Shown: positions 26,914 to 37,053, counted from the stretch's first letter. The stretch: 64,000 nucleotides of DNA from an uncultured Phascolarctobacterium sp. (GCA_900757795.1 CAAEPE010000022.1:1-64000); one strand, 5' to 3'. Translations and numbers: made by a program. Notes: a model not told the origin generated them from the sequence alone.

Positions 26914-26919
26914 TATAAT
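26914..26919 (+). promoter_or_regulatory. extended -10 promoter before FAD oxidase
   Basis: TGATATAAT, an extended -10 just after the LysR stop, 130 bases before the next ATG. The leader contains a small GC-rich hairpin near 26937-26948. No riboswitch class is recognised. Confidence 0.5.
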
Positions 26920-27050
26920 GTGAATACTTAGCGATTGCGGAGCCGCAGGCGAACGCAGAGCTTAGCAGAACATATGCTCTTGTAGCAAAATAAATATTGC
27001 AGGCAGCAAATTAAACTGTTTGGCGAAAAGAAAAATAGGGGGATGAATTT

Positions 27051-28454
27051 ATGCAATACAACAAAATTTCCCAGGAAATAATAGCTAAGCTGCAAGCTTT
27101 GGTAGGCGCGCAAAACGTGCTGACCGAAGGCGAGCAGTTGGAGATTTATGCTCATGACGAGGTTACAGATCCGGCTTATCATCACATGCCGGAAGCGGTA
27201 GTTTTTGCGGAAAATGCTCAACAAGTGGCGGCGGTTGTTAAGCTGGCCAACGAGCATCTTTTTCCCGTGGTGCCGCGCGGGGCGGGTACCGGCTTAGCCT
27301 GCGGCGCTGTGCCGGTTTATGGCGGCGTAGTTTTGTCTTTAGAAAAAATGAACCGCATTTTAGAAATTAACGAGGAAGCTATGTATGCGGTGGTAGAACC
27401 CGGCGTGCGCACTTCTGATTTGCAGGCTGCGGTAGAAGCTAAAGGCGCTTTTTATGCCGGCGATCCCTGCAGCGGCGATTCCTGTTTTATTGGCGGTAAC
27501 GTAGCTACCAACGCCGGCGGCAACCGCGCTGTAAAATACGGCACTACCCGTCACCAAATTTATGCGGTAGAGGTTGTTAATCCCACCGGCAAAATTGTAA
27601 ATTTAGGCGCACGTCTGCAAAAGCAGACCACCGGTTATTGCTTGGAACAACTGGTTATCGGCAGCGAGGGTACGCTGGGTATTATTACCAAAATTACCGT
27701 GAAGCTGCTGCCTAAGCCCAAATACAGCATGGATTTGCTGGCTGTTTATGCTTCTGCAGAAGAAGCTATCGGCACGGTTAACAAAATCATCAAGGGCGGT
27801 ATTATGCCGACTTGCGTTGAATATATGGATAATATTACGATAAAATCCGTAGAAAATTATCTTGGCTGCAAGCTGCAAGGCAGTGAAAACGGCAACTATC
27901 TCATCGTTGAGGTGGAGGGAACCAGCGAGGATGATTTGGACGAAAAAGCCTGCACGATGGATGAAATTTGTTCCGAAAACGGCGCTGCCGATGTGTTGGT
28001 GGCAGAGCATGATAAAATTTGGCAGGCGCGTAAAGCCTTTGCCGAAGCAGTGCGTGCCGAAAGCCTTATCGTCTGCAAAGAGGATGTGGTAGTGCCTGTG
28101 GATCAGGAACCGGCATTGCTGGAAGAAATTTTGCGCTTGGCGAAAAAATATCAGCTTGTTACCCGTATTGCCAGTCATGCAGGCGACGGCAATATTCATT
28201 TGAACATTTTGAAAATGGCGGACGAAGCTTACGAGGATTGGGATGCGCGCGTGAAAGAAAATCAGCAGGAGCTGTATGCGTTTATTTACGCTCACGGCGG
28301 ACGCTTGAGCGGCGAGCATGGTATTGGTTATAAGCGTAAGCATTTAATGGAAGAATTTACCAATCCTGATGAACTGGAAATGATGCGCGCGGTGAAAAAA
28401 GCGCTGGACCCCAACAATATTCTTAATCCGGGCAAAATTTTTGACGTGGAATAA
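27051..28454 (+). CDS. FAD-binding oxidase, GlcD/D-lactate dehydrogenase family
   Basis: A 467-residue flavoprotein of the FAD_binding_4 (VAO/PCMH) type with the FAD-oxidase C domain. VVPRGAGTGLACGAVP and GNVATNAGGNRAVKYG are the FAD-pyrophosphate and flavin-contact blocks. The C-terminal SHAGDGNIHLNIL and GRLSGEHGIGYKR are the metal/substrate motifs of D-2-hydroxyacid dehydrogenases (glycolate, D-lactate, D-2-hydroxyglutarate). It is cytoplasmic or peripheral, with no membrane segment. There is no neighbouring iron-sulfur GlcF subunit, so the electron acceptor may be an electron-transfer flavoprotein. Substrate not determined. Confidence 0.88.
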   Translation: MQYNKISQEIIAKLQALVGAQNVLTEGEQLEIYAHDEVTDPAYHHMPEAVVFAENAQQVAAVVKLANEHLFPVVPRGAGTGLACGAVPVYGGVVLSLEKMNRILEINEEAMYAVVEPGVRTSDLQAAVEAKGAFYAGDPCSGDSCFIGGNVATNAGGNRAVKYGTTRHQIYAVEVVNPTGKIVNLGARLQKQTTGYCLEQLVIGSEGTLGIITKITVKLLPKPKYSMDLLAVYASAEEAIGTVNKIIKGGIMPTCVEYMDNITIKSVENYLGCKLQGSENGNYLIVEVEGTSEDDLDEKACTMDEICSENGAADVLVAEHDKIWQARKAFAEAVRAESLIVCKEDVVVPVDQEPALLEEILRLAKKYQLVTRIASHAGDGNIHLNILKMADEAYEDWDARVKENQQELYAFIYAHGGRLSGEHGIGYKRKHLMEEFTNPDELEMMRAVKKALDPNNILNPGKIFDVE

Positions 28455-28491
28455 GCGTCTGGCTGCAATATATAAATGAGGGGGATTTATT

Positions 28492-28920
28492 ATGAAGGAA
28501 ATTTATAAGTTAGCGGAAGAATATCATCAGGCGGGCAACAACTGCGTGGAATCCGTAGTTAAGGCCTGCAACAAGGGCTTGAATTTAAATCTTCCGGATC
28601 AGGCTATCCGTATGATTAGCGGTATGGGCGGCGGCATTGGCCGCAGCGGTTGCGTTTGCGGTGCGTTGAGCGGTTCGGCAATGATTATCAGCTCTATTGT
28701 GGGACGCTTAGACCCCAGCGAAAAGCACCAAACCGAAGTATATAAATATACGCACGAGTTTTACGAGCGTTTTTATGCGCATTTTGGTTCTGCCTGCTGC
28801 TCGCAGCTGAACAAGTTGTCCTTTGGTACGCCTGAATACCGCACGAAATGTATTAAAATTACTGCGGAAGCAGCGGATATGGTTTCTGATTATATTATGG
28901 AAAAGGGATTGCTGAAGTAG
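28492..28920 (+). CDS. C_GCAxxG_C_C family redox protein
   Basis: A 142-residue Cys-rich protein. It has AGNNCVESVVKAC near residue 20, GGGIGRSGCVCGALSG in the middle and a C-terminal SACCSQL, the spaced Cys pattern that defines the C_GCAxxG_C_C family, a probable redox or metal-binding protein of unknown function found mostly in anaerobes. It follows the FAD oxidase by 37 bases with a good ribosome site, so they are probably co-transcribed. Confidence 0.85.
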   Translation: MKEIYKLAEEYHQAGNNCVESVVKACNKGLNLNLPDQAIRMISGMGGGIGRSGCVCGALSGSAMIISSIVGRLDPSEKHQTEVYKYTHEFYERFYAHFGSACCSQLNKLSFGTPEYRTKCIKITAEAADMVSDYIMEKGLLK

Positions 28921-29013
28921 AAAATAAAACTCCGCCAAGGGGATAAAAACGCGGTTGCGTTATACTTTGAACGTTTGCAAATAAATTTTTTTAGCAAGGA
29001 GTGTAGTGATTAA

Positions 29014-29391
29014 ATGCTTAAATATTTATTGATTGGCGCGTTGCTTGCAGCAGGCTTGGCTATGTTTGGTTTTAGCGGCAGTGCAGGCAATTTAGTAAGC
29101 TATGAAGAGCTGCAAGGAAAGCTGGCGCGCAGGGATGAATTTGTGCTGCTTGATGTGCGTACTCAGGAAGAATTTGCTCAAGGACATATTGCGGGAGCCT
29201 TGCTTTTGCCCTATGACGAAATAGACAAAAAAGCACCTGAGCTGCTGCCGGATAAGGCAAAGCCGATTATTGTGTATTGCCGCAGCGGCCGCCGCAGTGC
29301 CATTGCCGTAAAAAGTTTGCAGAAGCTGGAATATCAAGACGTAAAAGATTTTGGCGGCGTCAGCAGATGGCAGGGCTCGCTGGAACGTTAA
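29014..29391 (+). CDS. exported rhodanese-like protein
   Basis: A 125-residue single rhodanese domain behind an N-terminal hydrophobic signal/anchor (about 3-22). The active-site loop is VYCRSGRRS with the catalytic Cys. DVRTQEEFAQGHIAGALLLPYDEI is the CDC25/rhodanese fold signature. It probably handles sulfur or acts as a thiol transferase outside the cytoplasm. AAGGAG precedes the ATG, and a strong terminator follows. Confidence 0.87.
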   Translation: MLKYLLIGALLAAGLAMFGFSGSAGNLVSYEELQGKLARRDEFVLLDVRTQEEFAQGHIAGALLLPYDEIDKKAPELLPDKAKPIIVYCRSGRRSAIAVKSLQKLEYQDVKDFGGVSRWQGSLER

Positions 29392-29418
29392 GCGCCATTT
29401 TATTTACTTAAACTTCAC

Positions 29419-29450
29419 AAAAAAGCTGAGGAAAAAGCCTCGGCTTTTTT
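29419..29450 (+). terminator. terminator after rhodanese gene
   Basis: A 13-bp stem (29419-29431 with 29438-29450) ending in T6. Confidence 0.88.
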
Positions 29451-29530
29451 GCTTTTTAAAATGATTTCTGATATAATTTAAAATTAGGTGTATAGTCTTT
29501 TTTTACACATAAATTTAAGGAGTGATCGTT

Positions 29531-31942
29531 TTGCTCGATAGCATTTTAAAGAAGATTTTTGGAGATCCTAACGAGAAGGAATTAAAAAATATTCGCGTAA
29601 TCGTAGATAAGATCAATAGCTTAGAAAAAAGTATGGAGTCTTTAAGTTCTGCTAACTTGGCGGCTAAGACTGCTGAATTTAAAGTACGCCTGCAAAAAGG
29701 CGAAACTTTAGACGATATTCTGCCGGAGGCTTTTGCCGTTGTGCGTGAAGCATCTAAGCGCGTAACCGGTATGCGTCATTTTGATGTGCAGCTGGTAGGC
29801 GGCGTTGTGCTGCACCGCGGTAAAATTGCTGAAATGCGTACCGGCGAGGGTAAAACTTTGGTGGCAACTCTGCCCGTATATCTTAACGCTTTGACCGGCA
29901 AGGGCGTCCATGTTGTAACCGTCAACGATTATCTTGCTCGCCGTGACAGCGTAGATATGGGACGCATTTATAAAGCTTTGGGACTTACTGTCGGCTTGAT
30001 TGTCCATGATATGGATTATCCTGACCGCAAGGCTGCTTATGCCGCAGACGTTACCTATGGCACCAATAACGAATTTGGTTTTGATTATCTGCGCGACAAC
30101 ATGGTTGTCAACGAGGATCAAATGGTACAGCGCGAGCTGAATTATTGTATTGTCGACGAAGTGGACAGTATTTTAATCGACGAAGCGCGTACTCCGCTGA
30201 TTATTTCCGGCCCCGGTGAAAAATCTACCGATTTGTACCGCGTTATGGCGCAGGTTGTAGATAAAATGATCGAGGAAGAGGATTACACCGTTGACGAAAA
30301 ACAAAAACAGGTTGCGCCTACGGAAAAAGGCATTGCGAAAGCAGAAAAAATGCTGGGCATTAAAAATCTGTACGATAATGAGCACGGTGTGGATTATTCC
30401 CATCAAATTATGTGCGCGCTGAAAGCTAAGGCTTTAATGCACCGCGACCGCGATTATGTGGTTAAGGACGGTCAGGTAATTATTGTTGACGAATTTACGG
30501 GCCGTTTGATGTTTGGCCGTCGTTTCTCGGAAGGCCTGCATCAGGCTATTGAGGCCAAGGAAGGCGTAAAGGTTGAACGCGAAAGTCAAACTTTGGCTAC
30601 CATTACTTTCCAAAATTATTTCCGTATGTATAAAAAGCTGGCAGGTATGACCGGTACGGCTAAGACTGAGGAACAGGAATTCCAAAAAATTTATAATCTG
30701 TCCGTAGTTGTTATTCCTACCAATAAACCCATGATTCGTGTGGATTATCCGGATGTAATTTACAAAACCCGTTTGGCAAAATACAAGGCTGCTGTAAAAG
30801 AGATTGAAGAATGTCATAAGGCAGGTCAGCCTGTTTTGGTAGGCACTACATCCATTGCTCAATCCGAAGAATTGAGCGCAATGCTTAAACGCCGCGGTGT
30901 GCCTCATAATGTTTTGAACGCTAAATATCACGAAAAAGAAGCAGAAATTATTGCTTTGGCCGGTCAATACGGTGCCGTAACCATTGCTACCAATATGGCA
31001 GGCCGCGGCACGGATATTGTTTTGGGCGAAGGCGTGCCGGAATTAGGCGGTCTGCATATTATCGGTACGGAACGCCATGAAAGCCGCCGTATTGATAACC
31101 AGCTGCGCGGTCGTTGTGCACGTCAGGGCGACCCCGGTTCTTCCAAATTCTTCTTGAGCTTGGAGGACGATTTAATGCGTCTCTTTGGCAGCGACAATAT
31201 TGCCGGCATTATGGATAAGCTGGGCATGGAGGATGACGAACCTATTGAGCACAGCTTGGTTACTAAATCCATTGAAAATGCGCAGAAGAAGGTAGAAGCG
31301 CGCAACTTTAGCATTCGTAAGCACGTTTTGGAATATGACGATGTTATGAATCAGCAGCGTGAGGTTATTTATGCGCAACGCAAGAAAATTTTGCATCAAG
31401 AGGATTTGAGCGGCAACATCAAAGAAATGGTGGAAAAGGTTGTGGACCGTACCATGGCTATGTATGCACCGCCCGAGGTTTATTCCGAGGATTGGGATTT
31501 GAAAGCGCTGATTCAATATGCGGAAGAATTCTATGCGCCCCGCGGTTTGCTGACCGTAGAAAATTTGCAGGTTTTGAGCCGCGAGGAATTGGATGAGCAT
31601 CTGCATAAAGTAGCGGAAGACCATTATCAAGCCCGTGAAAACGCTATTGGCTCCGAGCTAATGCGCGAACTGGAAAATCTTGTTATGCTCAAGGTTGTTG
31701 ACAACCACTGGATGGAGCATCTTGACGCTATGGATATGCTGCGCGAGGGCGTTGGCCTGCGTGCGTATGGCCAAAAGGATCCTTTGGTAGAATATAAATT
31801 TGAAGCTTATGACATGTTTGAAGCGATGATTGACGCTATTCAGGACGATGTAGTGCGTTACATTTATCATGTAAACGTTATTACGCAGCAAGCTGACGAT
31901 CATTTGGATAATGCTAAAGAGCATGGTGCAGAGGAAGTATAA
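29531..31942 (+). CDS. secA: preprotein translocase ATPase SecA
   Basis: The motor that drives proteins through SecYEG. Two RecA-like domains are seen: Walker A EMRTGEGKT near residue 100, DEVDSILIDEARTPL (DEAD-type box and PPD start), GMTGTA, NMAGRGTDI and a second ATP motif RGRCARQGDPGSS. The length (803) and order are standard. The C-terminal zinc-binding SEC-C tail is absent: the protein ends HLDNAKEHGAEEV. I chose TTG 29531 (MLDSILKKIFGDPNEKE) because AAGGAG is 7 bases upstream. The GTG at 29522 overlaps that site. Confidence 0.96.
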   Translation: MLDSILKKIFGDPNEKELKNIRVIVDKINSLEKSMESLSSANLAAKTAEFKVRLQKGETLDDILPEAFAVVREASKRVTGMRHFDVQLVGGVVLHRGKIAEMRTGEGKTLVATLPVYLNALTGKGVHVVTVNDYLARRDSVDMGRIYKALGLTVGLIVHDMDYPDRKAAYAADVTYGTNNEFGFDYLRDNMVVNEDQMVQRELNYCIVDEVDSILIDEARTPLIISGPGEKSTDLYRVMAQVVDKMIEEEDYTVDEKQKQVAPTEKGIAKAEKMLGIKNLYDNEHGVDYSHQIMCALKAKALMHRDRDYVVKDGQVIIVDEFTGRLMFGRRFSEGLHQAIEAKEGVKVERESQTLATITFQNYFRMYKKLAGMTGTAKTEEQEFQKIYNLSVVVIPTNKPMIRVDYPDVIYKTRLAKYKAAVKEIEECHKAGQPVLVGTTSIAQSEELSAMLKRRGVPHNVLNAKYHEKEAEIIALAGQYGAVTIATNMAGRGTDIVLGEGVPELGGLHIIGTERHESRRIDNQLRGRCARQGDPGSSKFFLSLEDDLMRLFGSDNIAGIMDKLGMEDDEPIEHSLVTKSIENAQKKVEARNFSIRKHVLEYDDVMNQQREVIYAQRKKILHQEDLSGNIKEMVEKVVDRTMAMYAPPEVYSEDWDLKALIQYAEEFYAPRGLLTVENLQVLSREELDEHLHKVAEDHYQARENAIGSELMRELENLVMLKVVDNHWMEHLDAMDMLREGVGLRAYGQKDPLVEYKFEAYDMFEAMIDAIQDDVVRYIYHVNVITQQADDHLDNAKEHGAEEV

Positions 31943-31970
31943 TTGAAGGATAATTAAGGTCGATAATTTA

Positions 31971-32006
31971 ATTTCGCTAAAAGTTTTTAACTGCTTTTGG
32001 CGAAAT
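31971..32006 (+). other. intercistronic hairpin between secA and prfB
   Basis: A 13-bp inverted repeat (31971-31983 with 31994-32006) without a T-run. It may be an attenuator or mRNA-stability element. Confidence 0.45.
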
Positions 32007-32047
32007 GGAAATAACTAAATTTGCTGTGTGAAAGGTTGTGAAGAATT

Positions 32048-33155
32048 TTGTTAATCGAAGAATATAAACCCGAAATCGTTAACTTACAAGCAAAATTAGA
32101 GGAAATGAGGGGATCTCTTTGACATCGCTGTCAAAGAGGATCGCATTGCTGAGTTAGAACATAAAATGGGCGACCCGTCATTTTGGGACGACCCGGAGAA
32201 GGCGCAGAAAACTGCTCAGGACGTTAATTCTTTAAAAGAAGAAGTTGATGGCTTCCACAAGCTGTCCGATAGTGTGGATGAGCTGGAAATCATGCAGGAA
32301 ATGGCTGCCGAAGAAAATGACGAAAGCATGATTCCGGAAATGGACGAGCTTTTGGCAAAATGCCGTGAAGAGCTGGAGCATTTGGAATTAGGTATGCTTT
32401 TAAGCGGCGAATATGACGCTAACAACGCAATTATTACGTTACACGCCGGCGCAGGCGGCACCGAAGCCCAGGACTGGACCAGTATGCTGCTGCGTATGTT
32501 CACCCGTTTTGCCGAACAAAATGGTTTTGCGTTGGAAATGCTGGATTATCAGCCGGGCGATGAGGCAGGCGTAAAAAGCGCTACCTTCCAAGTGAACGGT
32601 CACAATGCTTACGGCTTTATGAAATCCGAAAAAGGCGTACACCGTTTGGTGCGTATTTCTCCTTTTGACGCTAATGCCCGTCGCCACACTTCTTTTTCGG
32701 CGGTGGACGTTATGCCGGAGCTTGATGATACGGTAGAAGTAAACATTAACATGGATGAAGTGCGCGTTGATACCTATCGTTCCAGCGGCGCAGGTGGACA
32801 GCACGTTAATAAAACTTCTTCCGCTGTGCGCATGACTCACGAACCGACAGGTATCGTGGTACAGTGCCAAAATGAACGCTCGCAGATTCAAAACCGCGAG
32901 CGCTGCTTGCAAATGCTGCGTGCTAAATTATACGAATATGAAAAAGCTAAGCAGGATGCGTTAGTTAATGATTTAGCAGGCGATTACCAAAATATTGAAT
33001 GGGGCAGCCAAATTCGTTCTTATGTTTTCCAACCCTATACTATGGTTAAGGACCATCGTACAGGCTGCGAATCAGGCAATATTCAGGCTGTTATGGATGG
33101 AGCTTTGATGCCTTTTGTAGAGGCTTATCTGCGCAGTCAGCAGAAAAAGATTTGA
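32048..33155 (+). CDS. prfB: peptide chain release factor 2 with programmed +1 frameshift
   Basis: RF2 recognises UAA/UGA. Translation starts at TTG 32048, reads 24 codons to CTT-TGA-C at 32117-32123, and must shift +1 to continue; the coding sequence is join(32048..32119, 32121..33155). The internal Shine-Dalgarno-like AGGGGA (32108-32113) and CTTTGAC make up the well-known autoregulatory prfB signal. The protein has the RF2 tripeptide region ISPFDANARRHTSF and the GGQ loop SSGAGGQHVNKTSSAVRMTH. This is not a defective gene. It follows secA, a common order in Firmicutes. Confidence 0.95.
32108..32123 (+). promoter_or_regulatory. prfB programmed frameshift site
   Basis: AGGGGA stimulator, then CTT TGA C: slow decoding of TGA when RF2 is scarce permits the +1 slip. 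Confidence 0.95.
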
Positions 33156-33164
33156 CGGATATAG

Positions 33165-35270
33165 GTGAAAACAATGAAGTGTCGCTATAATCCTGTGCTG
33201 CTTGCAGTAATTATTTTAGGATTAGCCTGTGCTCTGTGGCTTAATTGGAACCGCCATCAGGTGGAACAGGCCAACAATACTGTGGAAATGTCCATGGAAT
33301 ATGAAGGACTGCGCAAGCTGGCTGCGCTGGAGGGTTTGCCTGAGGAGCAGGTGCTGCGTGAATTTAAAAATGCAGGTATCAATTCGCTGATGGTTTTTGA
33401 TACTACGCTGGAGCGCCTGACTAAAAAAGGTGAAATCCAAACTGCTACCAGTGAAGGCTTGCGCAAGGCTGCCAGTTTAGGTGCTGATAAGGGCGTTTTT
33501 GCGGCTGTGCCTGCGTCTATGCTGGAACAGGATGCAGCTTTTATTGCAGCAGGCAGCAATCCTGCAGTTTTGATTGACGTACAAGAGGATTTAAGCCTGC
33601 GCTACGGTGCGGAGCGCGTGCAGGTAGTTGCTGCTGAACCGCGTATTTTGCGCGTAACCGGCAGAACCGAGCTTTTGCCGGAGGATAAATACGACGAGCC
33701 TTTAGGCTTGCTTCAGGCTCCTTTGGGCTTGCCTGTGCGCGATATGCAGCGACTTGACGCTATGGGATTTAAGCTTATCGTGCGCCCGCAAAATTACGTT
33801 AATGTTAATGAAGAAAAAATTGACAGCATTTTTCAGCGCATTGATAAAGCAGGCGTAAAAGTTCATGCTTTAATGCCCTGCGGCCGTGAAACTGTAGGCT
33901 ATCCTGATAAGTTAGACTATTTTGGCAAAAAATTGCGCGAGCGCAATATAACCTTGGTGATGCTGGAGCATTACACCCAACTGCGTTTTGCGAAAATTGA
34001 CGGCTTGATTGCTTTAGCGGAAGCCAATAATTATAATGCTGCTCGTTCTTATGTGATTGACGGCTTGGAGCAGAAAAAAATTTCCGTCGCTACGGCTCTA
34101 CATCGTTGGGCTTTGACGGACGAGGAGCGTAATATCCGTGTTAACTATATTCGTCCGTTCTATATGCCAGTCAACGGTCAGGATTTGATGAAGGTCAATC
34201 TGCAGTATGTGCGCGATATTAAAGCTAGTGTTGAAGCGCGCGGGTATGCCATCGGTGAGGCAGGTGTTTTCCAAGGCTTGCATACGGAAGGCTATGCACC
34301 ATATTTTCCCGCTAAAACTGCTTGGCTGCCTATTGTGCTTGCCATTGTAGCAGGAGCAGTGCTGTATCTTTCTCAGCTTTTCAATTTGTCCGGTAAAAAA
34401 GAACTGGCTTTGTGGGCAGCTGCTTCTGTTATAGGCTGTGCTGTGCTGATGCTTGGCAGAGGCTTATTGCTGCGTCAGCTGCTGGCTTTGGCGGCGGCCA
34501 GCGTGTTCCCCGTATTATCCATGAGCGTAATTATGGATATTTGGGATAAAAATACTACTAATAAAAGCGGTTTACTTAAAATTATTTGGCAAGGAATTTG
34601 GCAGCTGGCTTTGGCTATTGCTTTGTCCCTTGTGGGCGCTGCCTTTTTATCGGCGATTTTAACGGACAGCCGCTTCTTATTAGAGATTGATATTTATCGC
34701 GGCGTTAAGCTGACCTTTATTTTGCCGGTAATTTTTACGGCGATATTGTTTATCAAGCGTTATGATTTATTGCAGGTTGTTGGTAAAGGCTTGGATACTT
34801 TGTTCAATAAGCTTAACAGCCTGCTGGATACGGGCTTGACCTTTAAGCATGTAGCAGTGCTTTTTGTGCTGCTTTTTGTTATGTTCTATTTTGTAGGACG
34901 CAGCGGTCATACTGGCGGCGTGCCTGTGCCTGCTATTGAACTGAAAATGCGCGCCTTTTTAGAGCAAGTGATGTACGCTCGGCCTCGCGAAAAAGAATTT
35001 ATGATTGGACATCCGGCATTTTTCTTGACCGTGCTGGCTGTATATAAATGCGCGCCGCGCTGGTGGCAGTTTGTGCTGATTTGCGGTGCAGTTATCGGCC
35101 AAGGCAGCTTGGTGCAGACCTTTTGTCACATGCGCACGCCTGTGATGATGAGCTTCATGCGTGCTGTGGACGGTTATGCTGTGGGCGTAATTTTCGGCGT
35201 CATCTGCGTAGTGCTTATTGGCTTTTTGAGTCCTGTTTTTGCTAATTTTAAAAGGAGATACCTTGAGTAA
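33165..35270 (+). CDS. DUF5693 family membrane protein
   Basis: A 701-residue protein. It has one N-terminal membrane segment (about 10-28), an extracytoplasmic domain to about residue 385, then about 8-9 membrane segments. The order and the neighbour csaB match the DUF5693 family of Firmicute envelope proteins, whose function is unknown. GTG 33165 or ATG 33174 could be the start. Its stop overlaps the csaB start (TAATG), so expression is coupled. A role with CsaB in making or exporting a pyruvylated wall polymer is inference from this coupling. Confidence 0.75.
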   Translation: MKTMKCRYNPVLLAVIILGLACALWLNWNRHQVEQANNTVEMSMEYEGLRKLAALEGLPEEQVLREFKNAGINSLMVFDTTLERLTKKGEIQTATSEGLRKAASLGADKGVFAAVPASMLEQDAAFIAAGSNPAVLIDVQEDLSLRYGAERVQVVAAEPRILRVTGRTELLPEDKYDEPLGLLQAPLGLPVRDMQRLDAMGFKLIVRPQNYVNVNEEKIDSIFQRIDKAGVKVHALMPCGRETVGYPDKLDYFGKKLRERNITLVMLEHYTQLRFAKIDGLIALAEANNYNAARSYVIDGLEQKKISVATALHRWALTDEERNIRVNYIRPFYMPVNGQDLMKVNLQYVRDIKASVEARGYAIGEAGVFQGLHTEGYAPYFPAKTAWLPIVLAIVAGAVLYLSQLFNLSGKKELALWAAASVIGCAVLMLGRGLLLRQLLALAAASVFPVLSMSVIMDIWDKNTTNKSGLLKIIWQGIWQLALAIALSLVGAAFLSAILTDSRFLLEIDIYRGVKLTFILPVIFTAILFIKRYDLLQVVGKGLDTLFNKLNSLLDTGLTFKHVAVLFVLLFVMFYFVGRSGHTGGVPVPAIELKMRAFLEQVMYARPREKEFMIGHPAFFLTVLAVYKCAPRWWQFVLICGAVIGQGSLVQTFCHMRTPVMMSFMRAVDGYAVGVIFGVICVVLIGFLSPVFANFKRRYLE

Positions 35271-36361
35271 TGAGTAGAATCGTAATTTCCGGATACTATG
35301 GATTTGCCAATGCCGGAGATGAGGCTATGCTGGCCGCGATTGTGAAAGCCTTGCGCAGCAAGGAAAATACTGTGGAATTGACGGTTTTTTCCGGCAATCC
35401 TCAAGTAACGGCGGCCAAATACAGTGTATCTTCCATTCATCGTTTTAATCCATTAGAAATATTTTGCGCTCTGCGCGGTTGTGATTTGCTGATCAGCGGC
35501 GGCGGCAGTCTGCTGCAGGACGTTACCAGTAAACGTAGCTTGTTGTATTATTTATCTATCATGGCTATTGGTCAGCTTTTGGGCAAAAAGGTTATGCTTT
35601 ATGCCCAAGGTATCGGCCCTATTCATAGCGGCCTAATGCGCCGCTTAACAAAATTTGTATGCAGCCACGTTAATTTGATTACTGTGCGCGACAAGGATTC
35701 TTTATATGAGTTGCGTCGCATTGGTATTCCTGCGGAAAAGGTGCAGCTTACTGCCGACGCTGTAATGACGCTGCCGCAGGAAAGTGCGGAAGCGGGACAA
35801 AAGCTGCTGGAAAAATTTGGCGTTCCGCAGGATAAAATGCTCATTGCGCTTTCCGTGCGCAAATGGCAGGAGGACGACCGTTATCTTTTGGAATTGGCTA
35901 AAGCTGCGGATATTTTGAGCAGAGAGTATCAAGCGCATATTGTGCTGCTGCCTTTGCAGTATCCCATTGATGTAGCAGCATGCCAGCGTTTGCAGCATTT
36001 TATGGTGCATAAGGAGTGCAGTACGGTTTTAACTGCCGACTGCGATACGGAGCAGTTTTTATCCTTGATGGGAAATTTTCAGCTGCTGATAGGAATGCGT
36101 CTGCATGCACTGATTTTTGCCGCTGTCATGGAGCGTCCCTTTGTGGCTGTTTCCTATGACCCAAAAGTAGACGGCTTTGTCAAAGATATTCACGGAGTTA
36201 CTGCCGGTAAGGTAGAAACGCTGCAGGCGGCTCAAGTAGTGGCTGCTGCCAAAAAAGTACTGGCGTCCTGCAATGGATGCCGTGGTTTGCTGGATAAACT
36301 TAGGGCGAAGGCCATGCTTAATGCTGAGCAGGCGTTAGCTCTATTGACGAAAGGAGATTGA
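35270..36361 (+). CDS. csaB: polysaccharide pyruvyl transferase CsaB
   Basis: A 363-residue GT-B-like enzyme that adds ketal pyruvate to a cell-wall polysaccharide, the ligand for SLH-domain proteins. The N-terminus RIVISGYYGFANAGDEAMLAAI, the middle CDLLISGGGSLLQDVTS and the C-terminal GMRLHALIFAAVMERPFVAVSYDPKV are characteristic. AAAGGAGA precedes the ATG. In diderm Firmicutes SLH outer-membrane proteins can tether the outer membrane to the wall, so CsaB here may maintain attachment; that is inference. It lies between DUF5693 and ftsE. Confidence 0.88.
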   Translation: MSRIVISGYYGFANAGDEAMLAAIVKALRSKENTVELTVFSGNPQVTAAKYSVSSIHRFNPLEIFCALRGCDLLISGGGSLLQDVTSKRSLLYYLSIMAIGQLLGKKVMLYAQGIGPIHSGLMRRLTKFVCSHVNLITVRDKDSLYELRRIGIPAEKVQLTADAVMTLPQESAEAGQKLLEKFGVPQDKMLIALSVRKWQEDDRYLLELAKAADILSREYQAHIVLLPLQYPIDVAACQRLQHFMVHKECSTVLTADCDTEQFLSLMGNFQLLIGMRLHALIFAAVMERPFVAVSYDPKVDGFVKDIHGVTAGKVETLQAAQVVAAAKKVLASCNGCRGLLDKLRAKAMLNAEQALALLTKGD

Positions 36362-36366
36362 AGGTA

Positions 36367-37053
36367 GTGCTGATAATGAACGATGTGAGCAAGGTGTATC
36401 CCGGCGGTTCCGTGGCCTTGCAGAACGTTAATGTGCATATAGCGCCAGGCGAATTTGTCTTTGTTGTTGGACCAAGCGGCGCCGGTAAATCTACTTTTAT
36501 CAAAATGCTGTTCCGTGAGGTTTTGCCTACTACGGGCAGCATTTTTGTTAACGGTGTAGATATTCTATCGTTAGAGCCTAAAGAAATACCCTTCATGCGT
36601 CGTCAGCTAGGCATTATCTTTCAGGATTATCGCTTGCTGCCGGATCGCACGGTGTACGAAAATGTTGCCTTTGCAATGCAGGTAATCGAAGCGCCGCACC
36701 GTAAAATTAAACGTCAGGTGCTGAATGTTTTAGATTTAGTCGGTCTGCGCCACCGTGCCAACGCTTATCCTAATGAATTGAGCGGCGGCGAACAGCAGCG
36801 CATTGCCATTGCTAGAGCCATAGTCAATGACCCGGTTTTTGTAATTGCCGACGAACCTACAGGCAATTTAGACCCGGAAACAAGCTGGGAGATTATGGAA
36901 ATTTTTAAGGAAATCAACGAAACCGGCACCACTATTGTTATGGCAACCCATGACAAAGAGGTAGTGGACGCTATGGGCAAGCGTGTTATTGCTATCGAAA
37001 AGGGCAGCATTGTGCGTGATGAAAAAGAAGGAGTTTACGGCTATGAGCTTTAG
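36367..37053 (+). CDS. ftsE: cell-division ABC ATPase FtsE
   Basis: The cytoplasmic ATPase of FtsEX, which couples division to peptidoglycan hydrolase activation. Walker A is GPSGAGKST (36-43 region), the signature LSGGEQQR, Walker B VFVIADEPTGNLDPE and the switch His in MATHDKE. AAAGGAG (36350-36356) is 10 bases before GTG 36367, which I prefer over TTG 36358; ATG 36376 would also work. The end overlaps ftsX by 11 bases. The EnvC-like gene downstream completes a division-hydrolase module. Confidence 0.93.
   Translation: MLIMNDVSKVYPGGSVALQNVNVHIAPGEFVFVVGPSGAGKSTFIKMLFREVLPTTGSIFVNGVDILSLEPKEIPFMRRQLGIIFQDYRLLPDRTVYENVAFAMQVIEAPHRKIKRQVLNVLDLVGLRHRANAYPNELSGGEQQRIAIARAIVNDPVFVIADEPTGNLDPETSWEIMEIFKEINETGTTIVMATHDKEVVDAMGKRVIAIEKGSIVRDEKEGVYGYEL

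Noticed and set aside
26920..27050. GC-rich leader before the FAD oxidase as a riboswitch or tRNA
   Set aside because: Only a small hairpin is visible. No tRNA cloverleaf, T-box or known riboswitch core could be drawn.
32120..32122. TGA early in prfB as a disabling frameshift
   Set aside because: CTTTGAC with an upstream AGGGGA is the conserved programmed frameshift of RF2 genes.
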